A model generated the notes under the pieces. That model searched no databases and had not been told where the DNA came from. It saw nothing but the letters and a program-made list of their open reading frames with translations. The position numbers and the translations under genes were made by a program. Below, in pieces: positions 35,675-43,699 of a stretch of DNA of 64,000 nt. The stretch is from a virus, in the IMG/VR virus record IMGVR_UViG_3300010938_000012, positions 1 through 64,000 of that record; one strand, 5' to 3'. Position 1 is the stretch's first letter. The number at the start of each line of letters is the position of its first letter.

Positions 35675-36835
35675 TTAGTCTTTTTTTTTACTGAGGCTGT
35701 CTGACAGATGTGCTGCTAAATCTTCTGGGAGGCCCATTTCGACCACTTTTCTTTTCCTTGGCTTCTTAGGGTTTTCTGGTTTTTGCTCTTCGATAGGCGC
35801 AACTTCGACAGGTGTTTCGATAGTGGCGAAGTTATCACCGGGTTCGAGCCCTTCTATTTGAATGTCGAAGGTTTTTGGATAGCCCATTTCTGTGTCATCC
35901 GGTACTTTCTTCTCTCGCTTTCTCTTCTGCTTTCGTACCTTTGCGAACTCTTCTGCTCCATTAGCCTCATTAACTGATATAGGCTCTGTTTGAACTATTG
36001 GTTCTTGTGTATCCTCTGGTCTTACACCATCCTTCCTGCCAAATGCGAACAATGCAGCAAGTATTAAGGCAACAGCAAGCGGTTGAAATACTACCATAAT
36101 CAAGAGTAAAAACACATTGACCACGACATCCATCCCATACCCAGTTAAATTGGAGACGTATTTCAAAGCACCAAGTTCAACCGCTACATCATTGTTAGCC
36201 TGAACTTCTATTATTTTTATCTCGTATGTCGAAACGGAATCATTAAGCCTGTCTATCTTTTCAGACAGTTCATCGCTTTTTAAAGTCGAAACATCAAGTT
36301 GCGCCTTTACGCCTTTCTTTGGAGTAGAATGGATCTGGGTGAGAACGTTTCCGTTTCTATCAACTGTCTGATATTGGTTGTCAGTTGACAATGATTTTCT
36401 CAATGCAGAGATGGAAGTATTAATTTCGTCCCTTTCCTTCTTTAAATCTAAAACTTGTAACTCAAACCTCTCTTTCTTCTTCTTGAGAAGGTCTGATTTG
36501 GCTTGAACAACCTTGTCTTTGTTGTTGGTCATTTGGTAACCGTCAGACAAAAAGCCATAAATACCAATGGAAGTGATGATAGAAAGTATAACAACTGCAG
36601 AGCACAGGTAGTTTCTGAGCGATTTTGGCAAATCGTCCCAATAAAGTTTAAGAGACGACGCAGTGACGATGTTACCAAATTCCAATGCAAATGCCATAAC
36701 GATAGCGCCGATGTGGTGCCCTGCAAAGATTTTACCGATTCCGTAAATTGAATAGTAAGAGCCCGTAACAGACACAAGTATGGCTGAAAACGCAATGACG
36801 TATGGAAAAACCTTGCGGAGTTGGTTCATGGGCAT
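35675..36835 (-). CDS. Polytopic membrane protein with central coiled coil, 386 aa
   Basis: Three hydrophobic helices in the first ~100 residues, a long coiled coil (about 108-215, KKKKERFELQVLDLKKERDE), another membrane segment (about 235-265, VVVNVFLLLIMVVFQPLAVA), then a charged tail with KRKRE-type basic runs. Head-proximal promoter and a 150-nt structured leader lie upstream. Function unknown; a host-membrane remodelling role is possible. Confidence 0.7.
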   Translation of the reverse strand: MPMNQLRKVFPYVIAFSAILVSVTGSYYSIYGIGKIFAGHHIGAIVMAFALEFGNIVTASSLKLYWDDLPKSLRNYLCSAVVILSIITSIGIYGFLSDGYQMTNNKDKVVQAKSDLLKKKKERFELQVLDLKKERDEINTSISALRKSLSTDNQYQTVDRNGNVLTQIHSTPKKGVKAQLDVSTLKSDELSEKIDRLNDSVSTYEIKIIEVQANNDVAVELGALKYVSNLTGYGMDVVVNVFLLLIMVVFQPLAVALILAALFAFGRKDGVRPEDTQEPIVQTEPISVNEANGAEEFAKVRKQKRKREKKVPDDTEMGYPKTFDIQIEGLEPGDNFATIETPVEVAPIEEQKPENPKKPRKRKVVEMGLPEDLAAHLSDSLSKKKD

Positions 36836-36904
36836 AGAATGGGGAATATTAACAATACTATATTAAACTTAATATTGTTAATTGTAGTTACAAAACACAT
36901 TTTC

Positions 36905-36949
36905 GAGCAGTAGCCTGCTCTCAATGGAGCGAAATTAAAAATTTCGCTC
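36905..36949 (-). promoter_or_regulatory. Two tandem hairpins in the leader of the membrane-protein gene
   Basis: GAGCAG-TAGC-CTGCTC (36905-36920) and GAGCGAAATT-AAA-AATTTCGCTC (36927-36949) are both perfect stems sharing GAGC/GCTC ends. They lie between the promoter at 36994-37024 and the ATG at 36835, so would be transcribed as a leader. Function could be RNA stability or translational control. Confidence 0.6.
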
Positions 36950-36993
36950 GTACCTTGGTTCTTGTTATTTTTTTATAAAATTAATAATAAGCG

Positions 36994-37024
36994 CAAAGTT
37001 ACAAGAAATTTTTGACATCTGCAA
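36994..37024 (-). promoter_or_regulatory. Bacteroidota-type promoter upstream of the membrane-protein gene
   Basis: Minus strand TTG (37022-37024), 20-nt spacer, TAACTTTG (36994-37001). A match to TTG-N20-TAnnTTTG. It starts a ~150-nt leader. Confidence 0.65.
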
Positions 37025-37102
37025 GCTTTTGTCAAGTAAATACGAGTTAACGATGTGTTAAAGATTGTAAGTGTGGTGTTTTTTGGCCATATTAAAGCAA
37101 AA

Positions 37103-37134
37103 AAGCCGCTTATGCGCGGTTGCACAAGCGGCTT
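37103..37134 (-). terminator. Intrinsic terminator after the 37156 gene
   Basis: AAGCCGCTT (37126-37134 on the complement) pairs with AAGCGGCTT (37103-37111 complement) as a perfect 9-bp stem. On the minus strand the stem runs into TTTTTT. It lies 22 nt after the stop of the 84-aa gene and upstream of the next promoter, so it separates two transcription units. Confidence 0.75.
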
Positions 37135-37155
37135 GGTTTGTTTTTTGTTTTTGGT

Positions 37156-37410
37156 TTAAAGCCCGAATCGGTACTTTTGGTAGAATATCACCTTTGCGTT
37201 TTGGCAGGTTTCGATGATCCTATCCAACTCTGCCAACGTGCATTCAAACTCCTTTCCTCCGATTAGGAGTTTTCCTGCCCTTGTATCCATCCTCTTTGCT
37301 TCGAGGACTGCTTGGGAGATTGAGTTTACTTCAAAATCTATTGACCCAAAATAGTTTCCAAATTTCTTTACTTTGTTTTGGTCAATCGCGTGCCGATTAT
37401 TAACGCTCAT
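37156..37410 (-). CDS. Hypothetical protein, 84 aa
   Basis: Starts MSVNNRHAIDQNKVKKF. A compact alpha/beta pattern (GKLLIGGKEFECTLAELDRI) and no recognised domain. It is the last gene of its unit and is followed by a terminator. Confidence 0.65.
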   Translation of the reverse strand: MSVNNRHAIDQNKVKKFGNYFGSIDFEVNSISQAVLEAKRMDTRAGKLLIGGKEFECTLAELDRIIETCQNAKVIFYQKYRFGL

Positions 37411-37421
37411 ATAAGATTAGT

Positions 37422-38117
37422 TTAGTTGTAACCGCCAATATGGACAGTCAACTTGTAAATATCTTGAAGCCTTGTATAATCTACTGTAAACCTTGTGTTG
37501 TCGGGCACATTTTGGAACAACTCGCTGAACGGATAATCTAAAAAACCTTCCATCGAGTCCATATTTGACGCTAATACGAAAATAATCGCTCGTTTTGTGG
37601 TGTTTATTGCGTGGTTTAAAGTTTTGTTAAAAACTTCCCACTTATCTTGTCCGTGGTCTTCGTTCAATGTCCCTATGCAGATTGTGTAGTCTGTAACCAA
37701 GTCGGAAGTGAGGTAGTCTTGTTGTATTAGATTCAGGTTTTCATATTTCTGTTTTCCTGCCAACACCAGACTATCCTTTGCTTCAAATCCCGTGTATGTG
37801 GGGATGGGGGATGTGGCAAGTGGTCTTCTGAAAACTAAATGTCCGTAAAAATCGCCCCTCCCTGCGCCGAGGTCTTTTATTGAATATATGCCTCCCATAG
37901 GCAAATCTTCTGCAACCCAGTTGTATATCAACTGTTGCATTTCTGCGGACGGGTATCCCACAACCTCCGGGTCGTTGACCAGATAGTCTGGTAGTTTTAA
38001 ATCCAACGTCCCCTCTTCTCTGTCCTGAACAGTTTCCTTCAACCCTTTGCTTGTATGTTGTGTTGGCGCGTCGTTTGTTGGTGAAGTTTTCTTATTCAGC
38101 AGGTCTTCTAATTTCAT
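37422..38117 (-). CDS. SAM-dependent methyltransferase-like protein with MKLE leader
   Basis: A 231-aa protein. Residues 1-20 look like the MKLK leader (MKLEDLLNKKTSPTND). Motif I is SIKDLGAGRGDFYGHLV and a later acidic position is in TYTGFEAKDSL, as in class I methyltransferases. A catalytic motif for DNA bases (DPPY or PC) is not evident, so the substrate may be protein, RNA or a small molecule. Confidence 0.65.
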   Translation of the reverse strand: MKLEDLLNKKTSPTNDAPTQHTSKGLKETVQDREEGTLDLKLPDYLVNDPEVVGYPSAEMQQLIYNWVAEDLPMGGIYSIKDLGAGRGDFYGHLVFRRPLATSPIPTYTGFEAKDSLVLAGKQKYENLNLIQQDYLTSDLVTDYTICIGTLNEDHGQDKWEVFNKTLNHAINTTKRAIIFVLASNMDSMEGFLDYPFSELFQNVPDNTRFTVDYTRLQDIYKLTVHIGGYN

Positions 38118-38322
38118 TCTTTCGCTTGTTTAGTTTTTCGGACAGTTCTATGAGTATGTGAAAAGGTTTTTCTATGTCCTCGGTTACATTTTCCATCAAG
38201 TGCCCCCTTTCAAGATATATGTTGTAGTAAACTACTCCTTTTCTCTTAAATCTTTTTTGAACTACTCCAACTTCCTTGCGCCCTCTATTGGACACGACGG
38301 CTATCATGTTTGCTTTTATCAT
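38092..38322 (-). CDS. Hypothetical basic protein, 76 aa
   Basis: Starts MIKANMIAVVSNRGRKEV; the first half is a beta-rich barrel-like segment (VGVVQKRFKRKGVVYYNIY), the second a helix. It overlaps the methyltransferase start by 26 nt. A small nucleic-acid-binding or regulatory protein is possible. Confidence 0.6.
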   Translation of the reverse strand: MIKANMIAVVSNRGRKEVGVVQKRFKRKGVVYYNIYLERGHLMENVTEDIEKPFHILIELSEKLNKRKNEIRRPAE

Positions 38323-38350
38323 TTTGTTATTTTTTGTTATTTTTTTGTTA

Positions 38351-39286
38351 TTACAGGGAAAGTATTAAATCAATAACGCCGGGCTGGGGGGTTATGTCCC
38401 ATTTTTCATAATCTCCATACTTGTTTTTTGGTGAAACGTTTGTATGTGCAAACAGTCCCTTTGCTTTTCCGGACACAATGTTCGGGTCATAGTCAAAAGC
38501 GGCAAATGGGCCTGTCTTTTTTATTCGTTCTTTCAACCCTTGAGTGATGTCTATTCCGGTTTCCGTTGAGATTTTTACAATTAAAAACTTCAAAGAATTT
38601 AACTGGGATTCCGTGTATTTGTGGAAGTATCTAAATCCCCTAAACTCTTTGCCCAAGTCGCAAACCTCGGAAGGGTTTACGATCGGGCCTTTGCCCGGAA
38701 CGATTTTACCTTTTGAGTCAAGGCTAACGTAAGTCTTGAAATCGTTGCCATCTTTTAAAAGCCACCCAAAGTTGCAGACCTCTATACCTATGCTTGCCCT
38801 GTGAACAACCGTATTTCCAATGCCCAAGTGCCAGCCATAATTTTTATGGCTGGGGTAGCATTGGACAATCTTACCGTCATGTTTTGAATCCAATGTTTGA
38901 AGGTGCCTGCCGCCTATGACATATTGTGCGCCCACTTTTCCCCTTGTGTCTGACTCCCACGAATCGACCACAGCAAAAGGATTGTTCCACCCGGCTGTGT
39001 GGTGTAAAAACAACCACTCTTTCTTTTCACCTGTCGTATAATATTCGTCAGGTTTTAATAAGTATTTGCTTATTGTATGAGATACTTCGCTTAAATCGGT
39101 AGTGATTAGCCCTTCTTTGCTGTTTTTAAATAACAGTTCTTTCGTAGCGTTATCAACTGCCCCTGTAACCGGTATCTTGTTCTTCTGCTGGAAGTTTCTT
39201 ATAGCCGCTTCCGTAAACTCGTCATACTCTCCAGTTAGCGGTACGTTCAACGCTTGCTGAACTTCTTTTGTTTCTGCCGTTGTCAT
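38351..39286 (-). CDS. Endolysin: peptidoglycan-binding domain plus amidase
   Basis: A 311-aa protein using ATG 39286, which follows a good AAGGAG site; an earlier ATG at 39304 would overlap the previous gene. Residues 1-60 are a PG-binding-1 domain (VQQALNVPLTGEYDE, IRNFQQKNKIPVTG). The rest is an Amidase_2-type N-acetylmuramoyl-L-alanine amidase, with the zinc His in WLFLHHTAGWNNP and a second in GLFAHTNVS. It would cleave the host wall at lysis. No signal peptide, so a holin or similar export is expected. Confidence 0.88.
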   Translation of the reverse strand: MTTAETKEVQQALNVPLTGEYDEFTEAAIRNFQQKNKIPVTGAVDNATKELLFKNSKEGLITTDLSEVSHTISKYLLKPDEYYTTGEKKEWLFLHHTAGWNNPFAVVDSWESDTRGKVGAQYVIGGRHLQTLDSKHDGKIVQCYPSHKNYGWHLGIGNTVVHRASIGIEVCNFGWLLKDGNDFKTYVSLDSKGKIVPGKGPIVNPSEVCDLGKEFRGFRYFHKYTESQLNSLKFLIVKISTETGIDITQGLKERIKKTGPFAAFDYDPNIVSGKAKGLFAHTNVSPKNKYGDYEKWDITPQPGVIDLILSL

Positions 39287-39296
39287 CCATATCTCC

Positions 39297-39977
39297 TTAT
39301 ACAAGATATTTTATATTTCTAACCTTGAAAGCCTGTTTGCTTATGTTGTTAGTCGGTTTAAGGACACCTTCAAACACAAAAGGGACGCTTTTTTTGCTTC
39401 TCATCTGTGAATACGCTTGCGATACTTTCCCTATCGTAAGGCTGTTTCCTATCTTGTCCATACTTCCATCTTTGTATACAAGGTATATGCCCGGTTGTGG
39501 GTCTTTTGTGTCGTCTTCTTTTGCTCCGCCAGCAAATGTAAACCCTTTGCTGTTGAATTTGACATCATCAGAAACGAGACCGACTAAAACAGCGTCTTGG
39601 TTGAACTTCCGACCTATGTCGCCGCAAAAGCCTATAAAATCTCTCTTTGACATATCCTCTGGCCTTGTGAACAATACTGATTCCTCCACAGAGTCTTGCA
39701 AAGTTTCCGGGTCTGCATCTTTATATTCTACTCCGTCAGGCGCTTCCTGCCAGTGCCCGATCAAAGAGTACCCTCCCATCTTTTTTGAGGCAAGGGTAGA
39801 ATTAAGTTCTTTGTTTAACTGTCTATTTTGTTGCAAGGTGTTTCCATATCTGAAACCGGTGGCTATGCAAAAGTCTCTTTTACTTGCCATGTTTAAAAGC
39901 CTTGACAAACTGGCCTCACATATAGCCCCTATCCTGCCTGTCGTAATTTCTTGATAAACGTCTTTTAGTCTTAACAT
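39297..39977 (-). CDS. Hypothetical protein with RLKD leader, 226 aa
   Basis: Starts MLRLKDVYQEITTG, similar in spacing to the MKLK leaders, with an E at the position expected for prohead-protease cleavage. The body contains ASKRDFCIATGFRYGN and KMGGYSLIGHWQE. A conserved phage family of unknown role. Confidence 0.65.
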   Translation of the reverse strand: MLRLKDVYQEITTGRIGAICEASLSRLLNMASKRDFCIATGFRYGNTLQQNRQLNKELNSTLASKKMGGYSLIGHWQEAPDGVEYKDADPETLQDSVEESVLFTRPEDMSKRDFIGFCGDIGRKFNQDAVLVGLVSDDVKFNSKGFTFAGGAKEDDTKDPQPGIYLVYKDGSMDKIGNSLTIGKVSQAYSQMRSKKSVPFVFEGVLKPTNNISKQAFKVRNIKYLV

Positions 39978-40017
39978 AATCTCTCCGTATTTTTATATAA
40001 ATATCTGTAAAAAATAA

Positions 40018-40515
40018 TTAAGGAAGCGCTTGTAGCAGCGCGCCGCTCCAAGGAGAAACAACTCCGGGAACAACGCTCGAAACATATTGACCTGTCAAAG
40101 TCATAATATGGGTTCTGAAACAAGTTACCATCATGTTTAGCATGATGTTGAAATCAAGGTTCTGAACCACGGGTACGCCTACCCATGTGCCCGGACTTAG
40201 CACTGTCACGACCCCAGTAGGCCCGGTGATGACAATCCCTGTCCAATACGAGAGTATGAAAGGCCCAATTTGATTCAGTATGTGCACTTCGCTTTGAGAC
40301 GCAAGGTTGGCGTTACATTGTGCCAGTATCTGTTGATTCAGTATGGGAAACTTGGGAGCGTTGTTAATTATAGTGCCGCCCGCTGTCATGGTGTCAAAAT
40401 GTAACGATACGGCCTGATGGTAGGCATCAGAGATAGTCTGGGCAAACTGTGGCACTGATATGTGCTGTTGCCCAGTTAATACCATACATTTTGTCTTAAA
40501 CAGACTCCAAGACAT
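40018..40515 (-). CDS. Hypothetical structural-type protein, 165 aa
   Basis: Starts MSWSLFKTKCMVLTGQQH. Contains hydrophobic Gly/Pro/Val strands (GIVITGPTGVVTVLSPGTW) and repeats of LTGQ near both ends. No family recognised. Composition is like a capsid decoration or tail protein. Confidence 0.6.
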   Translation of the reverse strand: MSWSLFKTKCMVLTGQQHISVPQFAQTISDAYHQAVSLHFDTMTAGGTIINNAPKFPILNQQILAQCNANLASQSEVHILNQIGPFILSYWTGIVITGPTGVVTVLSPGTWVGVPVVQNLDFNIMLNMMVTCFRTHIMTLTGQYVSSVVPGVVSPWSGALLQALP

Positions 40516-40569
40516 TATTTATTCCCTCGGATAAACCGCTTGGTTTTGGTATTTTTACTTTTGTCGTTG

Positions 40570-41256
40570 TTAAAAGTCTTTGCGGTTAGGGTCTGCCACA
40601 GAAATTACGTCAAGTTTAATTTCGTGAGTTAGCGTTTCGTTTAGGTGTACCCCTCCCTTTATGAACATTTGACCCGAATACTCACAGTTTGTGCATTGGG
40701 CGTTTTGTGTAACCTCTGCTTGGTCTTTAAGTACGCAGTTGTCTATTATAGACTCTTTGTTTACACGAGAGCCGTGAAACATTTTAGAGTTCGTTACTGT
40801 CGATTTTCCATTTACGCGCGCTGCGTTATGGAGATATGAGCTGTTTACGACCGAAAAGCCAGATACGTCAACATTATCTCCGACAAAGCTGTCCCTGACA
40901 ATTGAAGAGCCAAAAACCCTTGCCCGTCCGGCAACGGTAGAGTTTGTTACAGTAGCATTGTCACACACCTTTGCGCCCTCAAGAACAACCGAGTCGTGCA
41001 GCACTGCGTTCTCAAACACGTGCGCTGTGTTGAATACCCAACTATTGTCATCTTGAGGAAGGTTCGCCTCTGATTGAACGAACCCCCCAATCTCCCCTTC
41101 CTTTACGATTATCTTCCTGTCCACATATCCGTTCCTCTCCGACCCTTTTATAACCACCTCGAATGTTTTCAAGGCGTAAATTTTAAATACTTTAACGGGC
41201 AACCCTTTTGTTCCCGTAATCTGGCTGTATTCCCCTGTCAGTAGCTTATACTTCAT
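40570..41256 (-). CDS. Left-handed beta-helix (hexapeptide-like repeat) protein
   Basis: A 228-aa protein. From about residue 50 it shows repeating V-x-[D/N/G]-x-A/S-x-V units such as HDSVVLEGAKVCDNATV and RARVFGSSIVRDSFVGDN, which fold as a beta-helix. Families with this pattern include the polymer-forming and YdcK-like groups. It could be a tail spike fragment or a regulator of surface polysaccharide. AGGAG site before the ATG. Confidence 0.7.
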   Translation of the reverse strand: MKYKLLTGEYSQITGTKGLPVKVFKIYALKTFEVVIKGSERNGYVDRKIIVKEGEIGGFVQSEANLPQDDNSWVFNTAHVFENAVLHDSVVLEGAKVCDNATVTNSTVAGRARVFGSSIVRDSFVGDNVDVSGFSVVNSSYLHNAARVNGKSTVTNSKMFHGSRVNKESIIDNCVLKDQAEVTQNAQCTNCEYSGQMFIKGGVHLNETLTHEIKLDVISVADPNRKDF

Positions 41257-41370
41257 TCACATCTCCTAAATGAGTGTTATTTGTGCCAACACATAAGCCA
41301 ACTATATGTTGAGCATAGGCACTGTTGACAATATTATCAGCACCGTTATGGCTGTTGCTGAATATTTAAC

Positions 41371-41502
41371 TCAAAAATCCCTACTGTTGACCAGCCTACA
41401 ATCGTCTATGTTTGGGTACGTTTTAACAAGGCAAGTCAACAGCAAGGATATGAAAGGTGGCGCAAGGTGCGTCGAGCACATTGTCACCTGTGGTGTGTGC
41501 AT
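41371..41502 (-). CDS. Possible small protein coupled to the RNase H-like gene, 43 aa
   Basis: The ATG (41500-41502) overlaps the upstream stop as TGATG. The peptide has a hydrophobic centre (PFISLLLTCLVKTYPNI). After its stop the same frame encodes another hydrophobic run. It may be a membrane peptide or simply a chance frame. Confidence 0.3.
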   Translation of the reverse strand: MHTPQVTMCSTHLAPPFISLLLTCLVKTYPNIDDCRLVNSRDF

Positions 41503-42137
41503 CACAACCCTCGGCACAGGTGGTCAGCATATCGGCAAGACCTCTGTATGTCCGTCCAGTCTTCTGGGTGGACTGGCCGCCCATGTGCGTCTAATTCTGG
41601 GTTTCCAAGACATACCATGTCTTCAACAGGTGTCTTTTTGGGCTTAACATGGCTGTGCGGTATTTTGCACAAGTGCTGGTATCCAGAGTAGTCTGCCCAG
41701 CCCTTGGCCATACCAATCAATTTGTTCGATAGCTCCTTCGGCACTTCGTTGTAGTCGAACTCAACTATAACGTCCTCTATGTCGAACACTTTGTTTTGAA
41801 CAAGGTAGTCCGCCAAGGCCATTGTCATCTCACACTCCCTGTGCAGTTTTTTGAATATTGAGTCGAGTTTCTGGCCTTTGTCTCTGGATGCAGTGCCTTT
41901 TATAGAATCTTTGGCGTAAATACAGTGAACACCTCTCCTACCATTACAGAATGAGATAACCACAAAGTAGTGTATCGTACCTGCTGTTGCAATGGAGTCA
42001 CAGCCTATGAAAGCCTTTAAATTGGCGTGCCTTGACTTTATTTCAAGGCAGTGCTGGACCAAGTCAACAGGTACATTGTTGTGCTTGAATACTTGGTTCT
42101 CAACAATAAACTTGTTTTCCATTGCAGAAAATTTCAT
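41502..42137 (-). CDS. RNase H-like YkuK/DUF458-type protein
   Basis: A 211-aa protein. LKAFIGCDSIATAGTIHYFVV supplies the first Asp of an RNase H fold, and VIVEFDYNEVP the second. This is the layout of the DUF458/YkuK family. Whether it is active is not clear. It overlaps a downstream micro-ORF by a TGATG junction. Confidence 0.65.
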   Translation of the reverse strand: MKFSAMENKFIVENQVFKHNNVPVDLVQHCLEIKSRHANLKAFIGCDSIATAGTIHYFVVISFCNGRRGVHCIYAKDSIKGTASRDKGQKLDSIFKKLHRECEMTMALADYLVQNKVFDIEDVIVEFDYNEVPKELSNKLIGMAKGWADYSGYQHLCKIPHSHVKPKKTPVEDMVCLGNPELDAHGRPVHPEDWTDIQRSCRYADHLCRGL

Positions 42138-42147
42138 GGTTGTCTAA

Positions 42148-42582
42148 TCATGCTTCGTCTTCTTCGTTTTTCTCCTCTGTGATTATGACTGTATTCAATG
42201 TTTCGTCGCGCTCAAACTCGTACTGTGGCTCTGTCAACAGGAACTTGTGTATCCTAGCCATAAGTTTGCGATGGGGCATGTCCACTATTATGCTCTCGCC
42301 GCTGGTGAGGAGAATCATGGACATGTTGTTGTTCTCAGGGTACTCCATTATCCTGAAAATATCCATTATGTCGTCCCTCTTTACCCACTCCCAGAGTATT
42401 ACTCCGGGCTTTACGCCCTCGTTTTGGGCGATAATTTCTACTGGCGACCCCACTCTGTCCGCTATGTCCCTTATGTTCTTTGGGTACATGCTTTCTTGGT
42501 AGGTCGGCAAGTCCAACCACTCGTTGTTTTTCAACCAAATTCCTCCGTCATTTGTAGATTGATGCGGTATCTTTAGGGACAA
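42148..42582 (-). CDS. Hypothetical protein, 144 aa, TTG start
   Basis: The only start near the beginning is TTG at 42582, overlapping the upstream ORF end. The protein has an HTH-like helix pair (YPKNIRDIADRVGSPVEII) near residue 35, a beta hairpin and an acidic end (TEEKNEEDEA). It could bind DNA or a partner protein. No family recognised. Confidence 0.6.
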   Translation of the reverse strand: MSLKIPHQSTNDGGIWLKNNEWLDLPTYQESMYPKNIRDIADRVGSPVEIIAQNEGVKPGVILWEWVKRDDIMDIFRIMEYPENNNMSMILLTSGESIIVDMPHRKLMARIHKFLLTEPQYEFERDETLNTVIITEEKNEEDEA

Positions 42583-42761
42583 TTATCGACATGACAGTAT
42601 AATATGCCTTTGTAAAAAGCCTCATTTTCTCGATATAGCCTTTTAGTACGCTGAACCTGATACAATGCCGCTCTCAAACACTTCCTTGCTTGGTGGGTGT
42701 CCCAAGCCATATACACACGGCATTGGGCAGTGCTAAACGCACGTCCAAATAACGAATACAA
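42573..42761 (-). CDS. Possible small protein, 62 aa
   Basis: Frame from a TTG at 42761 (or ATG 42710). The second half is basic and Tyr-rich (RRTKRLYRENEAFYK-like). It overlaps the next gene by 10 nt. Expression is uncertain because no ATG lies at the front. Confidence 0.4.
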   Translation of the reverse strand: MYSLFGRAFSTAQCRVYMAWDTHQARKCLRAALYQVQRTKRLYRENEAFYKGILYCHVDNCP

Positions 42762-42846
42762 GTGTGCAATGCGCAGTGTTAACGTTGGCTGGCCGTTACA
42801 CTATTGACTGTTGTTTAGACCCTTCTGGGTCATCACATAGGTTACT

Positions 42847-42876
42847 TTGGCAATTTTTTTGATTGCCAAGGCAATC
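42847..42876. promoter_or_regulatory. Mutually exclusive hairpins after the 42883 gene
   Basis: TTGGCAAT (42847-42854) can pair with ATTGCCAA (42862-42869), while GATTGCC (42861-42867) can instead pair with GGCAATC (42870-42876). The two stems compete for the middle segment, as in an attenuator. They lie just past the stop codon of the membrane-protein gene. A second hairpin, GACCC-TTCT-GGGTC, is ~25 nt further on. Confidence 0.5.
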
Positions 42877-42882
42877 TTCTTC

Positions 42883-43197
42883 TTAATGGTGTTCGTCATC
42901 ATCATGTCCGTATCTGTCGCTTGGGTCTATGTGAAAATTACCCGCACGGGATATAATCACAAACACAGCAGCGAGTATTATAAAAATAAGCCCACACTTA
43001 CCGTTAAAGTTATTTATGTCTAAGAATTTTTTAGGAAGTTCAAATACACAGAACCCCGCCAACATCATGCAGATGATCGATAAAAGCGGAGAAGAGGTTA
43101 CAGTGACGTTTTCGTCAACTGCCCTTTGTGCCCTGAACTCTTGGTAATCTTCCCAATCTCGGTGGGAAAGGGTTATTTTTTTTCTTGTTCTAAACAT
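42883..43197 (-). CDS. Small membrane protein with two helices, 104 aa
   Basis: I use ATG 43197 (MFRTRKKITLSHRDWED), because the promoter -7 box lies inside the longer ORF. Two transmembrane helices follow (PLLSIICMMLAGFCVF and CGLIFIILAAVFVIIS). The end is His/Asp-rich (GHDDDEHH) and may bind metal. Confidence 0.65.
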   Translation of the reverse strand: MFRTRKKITLSHRDWEDYQEFRAQRAVDENVTVTSSPLLSIICMMLAGFCVFELPKKFLDINNFNGKCGLIFIILAAVFVIISRAGNFHIDPSDRYGHDDDEHH

Positions 43198-43227
43198 GAT
43201 AATTTTGTTTTGCGTTAAAAGGTGGCC

Positions 43228-43259
43228 CAAAGGTACATCAGTAAATATCAATTCTCCAA
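43228..43259 (-). promoter_or_regulatory. Bacteroidota-type promoter
   Basis: Minus strand TTG (43257-43259), 21-nt spacer, TACCTTTG (43228-43235). It lies 30 nt before the ATG at 43197 and supports that start. Confidence 0.6.
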
Positions 43260-43699
43260 ATTTTTTCGGAGTTTACTTGTTAATATTTTCCCAACGGGTG
43301 CATCAGGCTGCTCCAGTGGGCTGTCCCATTTGAACTCGAACCAGTCAATTCCAAAGTAATCCGCTAAAAATGAACCAATTGCACCGCTTCTTGATACTCC
43401 CATTGTAAAGTGTAGTACCAAAGCCTTAGCACCTTTGTTCGCTTCTACGAACTTAATAACAGCATCTGCTGTTGCTTCGTCGAACAGAACAGGCTCTGTT
43501 TGTGGGTTGTACCCCCTTCTTCATCGAATCAAAGGTTCAGGACATTGGGGGCGTATTCCAGTATGTTCGGCACAACCCCCTAAAATTTTATTACGAGGTT
43601 CGCGGACGGGTATCGCTGCGCATTGGTCTTTTAGACCTTTAGCACCATCAAACATCTCTATAAGGCTGCCCTTGGCATTACTTTAATGTGATTTTTCAT
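43248..43699 (-). pseudogene. Broken tyrosine/dual-specificity phosphatase-like gene
   Basis: From ATG 43699 three frames are needed: KNHIKVMPRAAL, then EMFDGAKGLKDQCAAIPV, then EPVLFDEATADAVIKFVEA to the stop 43248. The signature loop reads VLHFTMGVSRSGA. The catalytic Cys of HCxxGxxR is replaced by Phe. Two frameshifts plus loss of the nucleophile argue for real decay. It overlaps the next gene's stop as ATGA-like. Confidence 0.65.

Noticed and set aside
41306-41647. Plus-strand 113-aa ORF
   Set aside because: Antisense to the RNase H-like gene and micro-ORF; composition looks like a shadow frame.
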